Virus record (IMG/VR): IMGVR_UViG_3300037189_008369
Location: 1-23,733 of that record
Direction: 5' to 3' (one strand)
Length of the DNA stretch: 23,733 nucleotides
Source of the DNA: a virus
Positions 10,398 to 16,259 of this stretch are shown one piece after another. Positions within the stretch are counted from its first letter, which is position 1. Every line of letters begins with the position of its first letter. The position numbers were made by a program, and so were the translations under genes. The notes below the pieces were generated by a model. It searched no databases, was not told where the DNA came from, and worked only from the letters and a program-made list of their open reading frames with translations.

Positions 10398-10429
10398 GGG
10401 GTCTCTGCAACGGCAGGGACCCCTTTTTT
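10398..10429 (+). terminator. Rho-independent terminator after the protease gene
   Basis: An 11-bp stem (10398-10408 with 10413-10423, one G-U pair) closed by an AACG loop is followed by six T. It ends transcription of the tail-protease unit. The next candidate late promoter begins directly after the T tract. Confidence 0.93.
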
Positions 10430-10456
10430 ATTAGTGGCAATCTTTTAATATATGTT
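10430..10456 (+). promoter_or_regulatory. Candidate phage late promoter upstream of scaffold and capsid genes
   Basis: Box 1 ATTAGTGGC (10430-10438), 10 bases, box 2 TATATGTT (10449-10456). It abuts the preceding terminator. The predicted start near 10460 lies downstream of the ATG at 10452, which favours the ATG at 10491 as the true scaffold start. Confidence 0.6.
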
Positions 10457-10490
10457 GTCGTTGAACATTAACCCACTAAAAAAATTTATT

Positions 10491-11075
10491 ATGAATTTAA
10501 AAGAATTAGTCAAAAGACACTTTAATCTTGTCGACGCTAATGCTACAGTGGCTACAGTTAAATTTGCGACTATCAAAACTAAGGATGGCGAGTTGACAAT
10601 GGAATATGACGAATTAGCTGCTGGTAAGGAAATATTCCTTATCGATGCTGAAGGAAACAAAGTTCCAGGACCAACTGGCGAGTACGTCTTAGAAAATGAC
10701 AAAGTCATTAGAATTGAAGATGGTGTGATTGCTGAAGTCAAAGAGGCAGTAGAAGCAGAAGAAGAAGTAGTTGAAGAAGAAGTAGTTGAAGCTGAAGAAG
10801 ACAAAAAAGAAGAAATGGCTGAACTTACTCCTGCATTAGTTGAAGAATTAATTAAGCAAATTGCTGCTGTTGTAGAAGAAAAACTACAACCAATGGAAGC
10901 AAGATTAGGTCAATTAGAAGACAAATCAACCAAAATGGCTATTGCCCCTGCGGTTGAACCAACTGTTATCAAATCAGACAAAAACGTTGAAATCTTTAAA
11001 GGTTCAGCATTAACCCAAAACTCAGAAGCGAGAAGAAATAGAATCGCTAACGAATTAAAATTATTAAACAGATAA
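10491..11075 (+). CDS. Capsid scaffolding protein
   Basis: This 194-residue acidic protein lies between the protease and the major capsid gene, the classic place for a scaffold. Residues 20-80 form a small beta module (GELTMEYDELAAGKEIFLID, then PTGEYVLENDKVIRIEDG). A very acidic Glu/Val/Ala run follows (about 84-107), then a coiled-coil helix (LVEELIKQIAAVVEEKLQPMEARLGQLEDK) and a basic C-terminus that probably contacts the capsid protein. I chose the ATG at 10491, set in A/T-rich sequence (aaatttatt before it), over the in-frame ATG at 10452, which would overlap the candidate promoter. The function is inferred from position and composition. Confidence 0.75.
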   Translation: MNLKELVKRHFNLVDANATVATVKFATIKTKDGELTMEYDELAAGKEIFLIDAEGNKVPGPTGEYVLENDKVIRIEDGVIAEVKEAVEAEEEVVEEEVVEAEEDKKEEMAELTPALVEELIKQIAAVVEEKLQPMEARLGQLEDKSTKMAIAPAVEPTVIKSDKNVEIFKGSALTQNSEARRNRIANELKLLNR

Positions 11076-11087
11076 AAAAATTAAACA

Positions 11088-12053
11088 ATGAGTAATAACT
11101 TATCAACAATCACAACCGACTTCATCAATAGAGAAGGGTTGGGATTCTTAGCAAGAATCGTAAATGAGGGTAACACTATCGAATTAGCTACCCTACAAAC
11201 TGGTGTTAGACACAAAGCAACTGTTAACTCAGTTTTTGCTGATGGTAACTTCCAGTATGGAAACTGTGCTGGTACTGCTGAAACCGCTACCACTTCTTCT
11301 TTCAATGCAAGAGAAATTTTAGCTTGTAAAACTACTTTGTACGATGGTATTTGCATGACAGATGTACAAGATAAATTTGGTAACTTAGGTGGTGAAGGTG
11401 CTATTGTTCAAAATGCAGAAGTATTAAGACCATTAGCTGAGGGTGCTTTAAGCACATTCCAATCTCAAATTGAAAAGAATTTGTGGAACAGACCTAGAAC
11501 TTCTTTATGTGGTGAAATTACTGGTTTGTACTCAGTTATTTCTGGTTCTACAACTGGTGTTACTTTCAGTGGTTCAGCTTCTCCAAACGCTTGGGTTGGT
11601 GATGCAGTTGCAACCCCAACTTCTAACAACATTATCGCACAAGTTAATGCTGTTTACCAAAACATCCCTGAATTAGCTTCTAACAAAGGTGACTTAGCTA
11701 TCTTTATGAGTGTTGCTTTATTTAAGATGTACGTTAATGCATTAAGCACCTCTACTGGTACTGTTTTAGGTGGATACAATGTTAAGCAAACTGCTAACAG
11801 AAGCTTGATGTATATTGAACACCCAACTGCACCTGGTGTTATTGTTGTTGGTACTATGGGATTAACTGGTGGAAACAGAATTGTTGGTGGACCTGCAAAA
11901 GATATTGTTGTTGGTACCGACTTAGCTGCTGAAGCAACTAATTTCCAATTGTGGTACGATATTAATGCTGACCAACTTAAGTACAGAATTTCTGCTAAAT
12001 TTGGTGCACAAATTGCCAATCCTACATTTTGGGTATCTAACGATTTAGCATAA
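11088..12053 (+). CDS. Major capsid protein
   Basis: This 321-residue protein has the size, composition and location expected of an HK97-fold major capsid protein: directly after protease and scaffold and upstream of tail-tube and portal genes. Visible features are an N-terminal helix (TTDFINREGLGFLARIV), an extended E-loop-like region rich in Ala/Thr (about residues 44-75), a long helix with EGALSTFQSQIEKNLW, and a C-terminal beta-rich segment ending NPTFWVSNDLA. It uses more C-ending Asn and Phe codons (AAC, TTC) than its neighbours, which suits a highly expressed gene. A 12-base A-rich gap separates it from the scaffold stop; no Shine-Dalgarno is seen. Confidence 0.85.
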   Translation: MSNNLSTITTDFINREGLGFLARIVNEGNTIELATLQTGVRHKATVNSVFADGNFQYGNCAGTAETATTSSFNAREILACKTTLYDGICMTDVQDKFGNLGGEGAIVQNAEVLRPLAEGALSTFQSQIEKNLWNRPRTSLCGEITGLYSVISGSTTGVTFSGSASPNAWVGDAVATPTSNNIIAQVNAVYQNIPELASNKGDLAIFMSVALFKMYVNALSTSTGTVLGGYNVKQTANRSLMYIEHPTAPGVIVVGTMGLTGGNRIVGGPAKDIVVGTDLAAEATNFQLWYDINADQLKYRISAKFGAQIANPTFWVSNDLA

Positions 12054-12062
12054 CAGTTGTCC

Positions 12063-12088
12063 ATTAGTTTAACCTTTAAATATTAAAA
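12063..12088 (+). promoter_or_regulatory. Weak variant of the late promoter motif
   Basis: ATTAGTTTA (12063-12071) followed after 9 bases by TATTAAAA (12081-12088), just before the tail-tube start. Box 1 lacks the GTGSC end and the spacing is one base short, so this is only a weak member of the family. Confidence 0.25.
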
Positions 12089-12092
12089 AACT

Positions 12093-12668
12093 ATGGCAAC
12101 ATGTAATATAACCCAAGGATGGCAGTTAGGATGCCGTGATAACACTGGTGGTGTTAAAAGAGTGTACATTTTAAGTGGTAGTGTTACTAGAGTAGTTAAT
12201 ACTAACTCTTTAATCACTGCGATTACTGGTTCAGGTAAGTTCTTTGCCTTTGAACAAGTCAATCAAACCGCTAATTACACTGAAACTATCAACTCAAGTG
12301 TTGAAAACGGAACTATCTTCTATCAGCAAGACCTAACTATTCAATTCCACAAGTATCAAGATGGCTTACAAGACTTGGTTGGTGCTTTGAGTAGACAACC
12401 TGATACTAAAATTATCGTTGAAACACAAAATGGTACTGACGATAATGATGGAAGATGGTTCTATATAGGTCAATTTAACGGTGCTACTTTATCAGCGGGT
12501 AGTGGTCAAACAGGAACTGCTTATGGTGACCTAAATGGTTACTCATTAACATTCACCGCGTTAGAACCAGAACCAGCTAAGGAAATTAGTGCTTCGTATG
12601 ATAACACAAAGACAGTATTCCAAATGTTGTCTGGAAGCCTAAACGGCATCACAGTAGGTTATACCTAA
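12093..12668 (+). CDS. Major tail (tube)-like protein
   Basis: This 191-residue protein resembles a structural protein widespread in Bacteroidota phages: it begins with a glycine/cysteine segment (ITQGWQLGCRDNTGGVKRVYI), then FFAFEQVNQTANYTETI, ENGTIFYQQDLTIQF, a strand with WFYIGQFNGATLSAGSGQTGTA and the typical DLNGYSLTFTALEPEPAKEI near residue 155. I take it to be the tail-tube protein because it is mostly beta structure and of the right size. Here it follows the capsid gene and is far from the tape measure. A strong terminator lies 22 bases after the stop. Confidence 0.65.
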   Translation: MATCNITQGWQLGCRDNTGGVKRVYILSGSVTRVVNTNSLITAITGSGKFFAFEQVNQTANYTETINSSVENGTIFYQQDLTIQFHKYQDGLQDLVGALSRQPDTKIIVETQNGTDDNDGRWFYIGQFNGATLSAGSGQTGTAYGDLNGYSLTFTALEPEPAKEISASYDNTKTVFQMLSGSLNGITVGYT

Positions 12669-12690
12669 TAACTGAATTTATATAAATGAG

Positions 12691-12719
12691 AAAGCGGGCC
12701 TTAGTGCCCGCTTTTTTTT
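12691..12719 (+). terminator. Rho-independent terminator after the tail-tube gene
   Basis: A perfect 9-bp stem (12691-12699 with 12706-12714) with a 6-base loop is followed by an uninterrupted T tract. Its loop and 3' arm also contain box 1 of a candidate late promoter. Confidence 0.93.
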
Positions 12720-12726
12720 ATCTTTG
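12700..12726 (+). promoter_or_regulatory. Candidate late promoter embedded in a terminator
   Basis: Box 1 CTTAGTGCC (12700-12708) begins in the terminator loop; after 10 bases comes box 2 TATCTTTG (12719-12726), a perfect match to the Bacteroidota -7 consensus TAnnTTTG. The start codon is at 12732, so the transcript would be nearly leaderless. Confidence 0.58.
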
Positions 12727-12731
12727 TTTAG

Positions 12732-13268
12732 ATGTTATACTTCAGCTTACAAGACGATAATACTGTAGTATTTTATACTCCTACTAAATTAAACTTAGTA
12801 GCAGGCGAACAATTATCTATTGACTTTTTAGCGGATTATTCGTTAGAATCTTACAGTATTACATCAAGCATAACATCGTACACTGGTTTATACATTAAAT
12901 TCGTTATTCCATCGAGTTCTTTGGTTAATGAAGCAATTAAAGGTGGATTTTATACTGTTAGCTTAGTTGCATCTGTTGTTTGGGAAGAAGATTTAGATAA
13001 TTGGGAAGATGCAGATTATAGTTGGGATGAGGGAGGTAATGTATATGATACTGATAGAGGATGGGTTTATGAGTTTGTTCCTACAAGCATCTATACATCA
13101 AGTTTTGAGTCTGCTTCTTACTACACTCATAGTATTAATATAACAGAATATGTTTATACTTCCAGTTTTGAAACAGCATCTTATTATACAGCATCAATTT
13201 CAGGAGATGGGGGCACCCCTTATATATCTGTAAGAGAGACCGCAACATATTACGTATACAATGGCTAA
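12732..13268 (+). CDS. Accessory virion protein with fibre-like repeats (function unknown)
   Basis: I do not recognise a family for this 178-residue protein. The first 80 residues are beta-rich and could be a small Ig-like or jelly-roll domain. A Trp/Asp/Glu-rich stretch follows (about 84-100), then two near-identical copies of YTSSFE-S/T-ASYYT at about residues 122 and 142, reminiscent of the repeats in the tail fibre at 16260-18617. It lies between the tail-tube and portal genes and overlaps the portal start by 8 bases. A decoration, head-fibre or neck role is possible but is inference only. Confidence 0.6.
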   Translation: MLYFSLQDDNTVVFYTPTKLNLVAGEQLSIDFLADYSLESYSITSSITSYTGLYIKFVIPSSSLVNEAIKGGFYTVSLVASVVWEEDLDNWEDADYSWDEGGNVYDTDRGWVYEFVPTSIYTSSFESASYYTHSINITEYVYTSSFETASYYTASISGDGGTPYISVRETATYYVYNG

Positions 13269-14436
13269 TACCGCAAAATATTTTTCAAGACAATATAGCA
13301 ATCGTTATGCTATAAATGAGGAGAGGATGGAATACCATATTAGATATGGTGAAGACGATTTATTCCCTCAAAAATTAATTTGGTTATTTAACCACTCTTC
13401 TATAAATGGTGCTTGTATCAAAGCAAAAACAGAAGCAACTATAGGTAATGGTTTAATTTGTGACCAGGATGAAATTTTAAATTATGCTAATCCTAAAGAA
13501 TCCTGGAACGATATTTACAGAAAAATAGCTTTAGATTATAATTTATTTGGTGGTTTCGCTTTAGAAGTTATATGGTCTCAAGATAGAACTAAAATAGCCG
13601 AAGTATATCACGTTGATTTTTCATTCGTTAGGGCACAACATAAAAACCATAGAGGCGAAGTTGATGCGTATTATGTTAGTGCTTTATGGAATAGTAGTTA
13701 TGGTATTGCTGATATACATAAAATTCCAGCATATAACCCGGAGAATGCGGTAGAATGTCCAAAACAATTGTTGTTTCACGCACCATATCGTCCTGGTTTA
13801 GAATATTATCCTTTACCGGATTATATGGGTGCTGTAAGAGTTATAGAATTAGATGCTGAAGTGGATAATTTCCACGTTAATAATGTTAGAAATGGTTTAG
13901 CACCATCTCTTGCTATAACAACTTTTACAGATGCTTCAAGTGAAGAAAAAGAATGGATTGAAAGGGCACTCAGGGCCCAATATGCTGGTTCGCATAATGC
14001 TGGTTCTCTACTTTATATGGATGTTCCCTCGCAAGACCAAGCACCTATTATAACACCAATTCCAGCTAATGGTAACGATGCATATTATGAAATTATGCAT
14101 AAAATTATGGAACAGAAAATCCTAACTGGACATCGCATTACTTCACCAATGATTTTAGGTATTAAAACTGAAGGTCAATTAGGTGGTAGAGATGAGATGA
14201 TGGATGCTTATTTGTTGTTTATGAATACTGTTATTAACCCAAAACAAGCTGATATATTAGGTTGTTTAGAAAAATTATTAGAGGTTAATTATGGTGATGT
14301 AACATTAGGTGTTGAAACAACTCAATTATTTGATGATGGTTCAGTAGAAACTGATGTTGTTGTAAGTAACGAATCTACTCAGGCAGACAGCAAAGATTTA
14401 GAGGTTCAAACTATTACAGAAGAAACCAATGACTAA
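13261..14436 (+). CDS. Portal protein
   Basis: This 391-residue protein would form the dodecameric DNA gate at one capsid vertex. It fits the shorter portals of Bacteroidota phages: an N-terminal region with a YGEDDLFPQKLIWLFNHSSIN segment, AKTEATIGNGL near residue 55, a helix with DYNLFGGFALEVIW, then LEYYPLPDYMGAVRVIELDAEVDNFH and NGLAPS (about 180-225), and a C-terminal stem/crown region with HRITSPMILGI. The start overlaps the previous gene by 8 bases (ACAATGGCTAA). The last 30 residues are acidic and probably flexible. The stop overlaps the connector gene start by 8 bases. Confidence 0.87.
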   Translation: MANTAKYFSRQYSNRYAINEERMEYHIRYGEDDLFPQKLIWLFNHSSINGACIKAKTEATIGNGLICDQDEILNYANPKESWNDIYRKIALDYNLFGGFALEVIWSQDRTKIAEVYHVDFSFVRAQHKNHRGEVDAYYVSALWNSSYGIADIHKIPAYNPENAVECPKQLLFHAPYRPGLEYYPLPDYMGAVRVIELDAEVDNFHVNNVRNGLAPSLAITTFTDASSEEKEWIERALRAQYAGSHNAGSLLYMDVPSQDQAPIITPIPANGNDAYYEIMHKIMEQKILTGHRITSPMILGIKTEGQLGGRDEMMDAYLLFMNTVINPKQADILGCLEKLLEVNYGDVTLGVETTQLFDDGSVETDVVVSNESTQADSKDLEVQTITEETND

Positions 14437-15049
14437 TACTCTTTTTATAAGTGAAACTAAACTAAAACAGTTCACTGATATTAATAATAATGTTGATGCT
14501 GAGTTGATTAAAAACGCAGTTAGAGAATCACAAGATATTGAGATACAAAGAATCTTAGGTACTAAATTATATAAGGCACTTATAAATGGTATTATCACTA
14601 ACACTCTAACAGGTAATGAAACAACTTTGCTTAACGATTATATTGCTGATGCTTTAACATATTGGGCATATTACTATGCTTTAGATGCAATATATATGAA
14701 GCCAAGAAATAACGGTTTAATTCGTTCTACTGGTGGAGAAAATAGCGAAGCAGCTGATTTAACATTATATGACAGAAAACGTAAAACAGTTAAATCAAAA
14801 GCAGATTGGTATTCTGAGTTGCTAGCAACTTACTTAGTTGAAAATAAAGATTTATTCCCAGAATTATCTGAAACAACTAATGGTGCTGAAAAAGGGGCTA
14901 ATTTAAGTTCTAAATATTCTAAAAGTCCATTCGTTATGAGAAATTCTGGTAGATGCCAAAGCCAATGGAGAGGATTACCTATAGCAAATTCTGCTTATCC
15001 TTATTTACCTCCATACTATGGTTATAATAATGAAAACGGTTGCTGTTAA
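14429..15049 (+). CDS. Head-tail connector (adaptor) protein
   Basis: This 206-residue, mostly helical protein has the N-terminal pattern of connector proteins next to portals in Bacteroidota phages: LFISETKLKQFTDINNNVD, then AELIKNAVRESQDIEIQRILGTKLY, followed by an LLNDYIADALTYWAYYYAL helix. Such proteins form the ring below the portal where the tail docks. The C-terminal 45 residues are rich in Ser, Tyr, Asn and Pro and end in NGCC, probably an extended tail. It overlaps the portal gene by 8 bases. Confidence 0.78.
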   Translation: MTNTLFISETKLKQFTDINNNVDAELIKNAVRESQDIEIQRILGTKLYKALINGIITNTLTGNETTLLNDYIADALTYWAYYYALDAIYMKPRNNGLIRSTGGENSEAADLTLYDRKRKTVKSKADWYSELLATYLVENKDLFPELSETTNGAEKGANLSSKYSKSPFVMRNSGRCQSQWRGLPIANSAYPYLPPYYGYNNENGCC

Positions 15050-15069
15050 TACGTAGAATCCGTTGAATT

Positions 15070-15216
15070 ATGAAAGAACATCACTTAGCTAATATAGTAT
15101 CGGCTGTAGGTATAACGTTCAGTTTAGCCAATATAAACCAAATATTAACAATGGTATCGTTATTGATAGCCATTAGTTTAAACATACATCTAATATATAA
15201 AAATAATAAAAAATGA
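15070..15216 (+). CDS. Small membrane protein (48 aa)
   Basis: This short gene encodes 48 residues. A hydrophobic run covers most of residues 6-42 (LANIVSAVGITFSLANI, then ILTMVSLLIAISLNI), probably one long or two short membrane helices, with a lysine/asparagine tail. Its TGA overlaps the next ATG (ATGA), supporting a real, coupled gene. The role is unknown; small phage membrane proteins include holins and accessory proteins, but a better holin candidate lies at 19827. Confidence 0.65.
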   Translation: MKEHHLANIVSAVGITFSLANINQILTMVSLLIAISLNIHLIYKNNKK

Positions 15217-15545
15217 AAGAACTTCTAAATGCTGTAGGGGGCAAATCGATAGACCAGGTAATAGATATGTTTATAGAAAAAGATATTGAAATATATGAAC
15301 AACATAAAGACCAAATACCTTATTCTAAAGCAGACTATTTATCTTTACACCTAATTGACTTAATCACTAACCAACATAAATTAATAAAAAAATTAATTAA
15401 GGCAACTTTAAAAACTGAGATAAATAATATAGAAAAATTTGCTGCGTATTATAACAAAAGAATAGCTGAAGAAACAAGATTTGTATATCAATTAAAATTA
15501 CCAGCATTAAAGAAAATTGAGTTGCCAAAATTAAAGTCTATCTAG
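15213..15545 (+). CDS. Hypothetical helical protein
   Basis: This 110-residue protein is rich in Lys, Ile and Leu and predicted mostly helical, with no motif I recognise. Residues 1-40 and 45-95 look like two amphipathic helical segments. It overlaps the preceding small membrane protein gene by 4 bases (ATGA) and is followed by a strong terminator, so it ends the portal-connector transcription unit. It could act with the small membrane protein, but nothing in the sequence shows how. Confidence 0.6.
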   Translation: MKELLNAVGGKSIDQVIDMFIEKDIEIYEQHKDQIPYSKADYLSLHLIDLITNQHKLIKKLIKATLKTEINNIEKFAAYYNKRIAEETRFVYQLKLPALKKIELPKLKSI

Positions 15546-15571
15546 ATGCCCCCTTAGTTTAGAAGACAAAA

Positions 15572-15603
15572 GAAGCGTCCTCGTTAGGACGCTTCCCTTT
15601 TTT
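15572..15603 (+). terminator. Strong terminator, possibly bidirectional
   Basis: A perfect 10-bp stem (15572-15581 with 15586-15595) with a CGTT loop is followed by CC and six T. On the minus strand the stem is followed by a shorter T-rich run (TCTTTTGTCTT), so it may also end the antisense zinc-ribbon gene. Confidence 0.93.
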
Positions 15604-15620
15604 AGAATAATATGGCAGTA

Positions 15621-15881
15621 TTATTTCCTTTTATATCTTAATAAGCTGGGTAAATTAAACACTTGGGCATACTGTTCTATAGCAGCATTAAAGTGTTCTT
15701 TTTCATTAATATAACCATCTACATTATACCATCTTTCTTTATTTCTTAATTTAGACTGGTTAGCTGCTTCTTTAACACATTCTTTACAGTGGCAATTGTA
15801 ACCATCTGAATATCTTTTATTGGGGTAAAAGTTAAATATCTGTAATAGTCTTTTACATCCAGAACATAATTTTTCTTCCAT
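15621..15881 (-). CDS. Zinc-ribbon protein, HNH-endonuclease-like N-terminal domain
   Basis: This 86-residue protein on the opposite strand from all its neighbours has two CxxC pairs (CSGC and CKEC) about 24 residues apart, joined by a segment like FNFYPNKRYSDGYNCH. This matches the zinc-binding N-terminal domain often found in phage HNH endonucleases and other DNA-binding proteins. No HNH catalytic motif is present. I chose the ATG at 15881, just downstream of a candidate promoter box, rather than the in-frame ATG at 15965, which would extend toward the structured RNA region and adds only a Lys-rich stretch. It could be a small DNA-binding regulator or the remnant of a homing-type nuclease. 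Confidence 0.6.
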   Translation of the reverse strand: MEEKLCSGCKRLLQIFNFYPNKRYSDGYNCHCKECVKEAANQSKLRNKERWYNVDGYINEKEHFNAAIEQYAQVFNLPSLLRYKRK

Positions 15882-15886
15882 ACTTA

Positions 15887-15915
15887 TAAATATATGGTTC
15901 TTTTTCAAAATCGAT
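15887..15915 (-). promoter_or_regulatory. Candidate promoter (ATCGATTTT class) for the zinc-ribbon gene
   Basis: Read on the minus strand: ATCGATTTT (15915-15907), 12 bases, TATATTTA (15894-15887), then ATG at 15881. The same boxes and spacing occur at 19793 and 20982. The very short distance to the ATG implies a nearly leaderless transcript. Confidence 0.55.
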
Positions 15916-15969
15916 TCTTTCTTTAAAAGCTTTTTATAAAAGATGCGTTTTTGACTCCCTCCCATATAT

Positions 15970-16196
15970 GTATCACCGTCATAAGGTCGTCCAGCTGGAT
16001 ACTAGGTAATGCTAAAAGACCCAGCTTAGTCGAAAATACCGTGACAGGGTTTAAACAGACAACCAAATAGGTTGGACTCCCACGAGATGTGAAAGCTGCA
16101 ATGAATACCAGGTTACAATGCCTGGCGGTGAAACTCCGAAGGGCTTGCAGTATAAGCATAAAATCTCAAAAATGCCTTTTGGGTATATACCCGGGC
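15970..16196 (+). ncRNA. Candidate structured non-coding RNA of unknown class
   Basis: About 380 bases between the zinc-ribbon start and the tail fibre hold no convincing gene. Part of it is much richer in GC (about 48% over 15991-16150). Complementary arms are: 15993-15998 with 16021-16026 (6 bp); 16060-16064 with 16070-16074 (5 bp); 16084-16088 with 16163-16167 (5 bp), which encloses 16096-16101 with 16145-16150 (6 bp), which in turn encloses 16108-16112 with 16121-16125 (5 bp) and a short 16126-16128 with 16136-16138 helix. A last hairpin pairs 16174-16177 with 16193-16196 around a GGGTATATACCC palindrome. Single-stranded parts are A-rich on the plus strand, as in folded RNAs. I cannot assign a known class. 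Boundaries and strand are estimates. Confidence 0.55.
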
Positions 16197-16211
16197 TATT
16201 GGCTTGCTTAA

Positions 16212-16238
16212 TTTAGTGCCCTTTACCTTATATCTATT
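16212..16238 (+). promoter_or_regulatory. Candidate phage late promoter upstream of the tail fibre
   Basis: Box 1 TTTAGTGCC (16212-16220), 10 bases, box 2 TATCTATT (16231-16238), with the ATG at 16260. Spacing is identical to the sites at 7262, 10430 and 12700. It follows directly after the structured RNA region. Confidence 0.6.
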
Positions 16239-16259
16239 TATGTTAATACTTTTTCTATT

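Noticed and set aside
10452-10490. Upstream in-frame ATG for the scaffold gene
   Set aside because: It overlaps the candidate late promoter and would lie upstream of the predicted transcript start; the ATG at 10491 sits in typical A-rich context.
15553-15577. CTTAGTTTA after the 15213 gene as another late promoter
   Set aside because: No TATMT-like box occurs at the required spacing, and it leads into a terminator.
15882-15965. N-terminal extension of the zinc-ribbon gene to an ATG at 15965
   Set aside because: The extension overlaps the promoter-like boxes at 15887-15915 and adds only a Lys-rich stretch with no domain.
16174-16196. Hairpin around GGGTATATACCC as a rho-independent terminator
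   Set aside because: It is not followed by a T tract; it is treated as part of the structured RNA region.
15966-16200. Group I or group II intron, tmRNA or RNase P RNA as the identity of the folded stretch
   Set aside because: No conserved core motifs of these RNAs could be seen, and the region interrupts no gene. I therefore left the class open.
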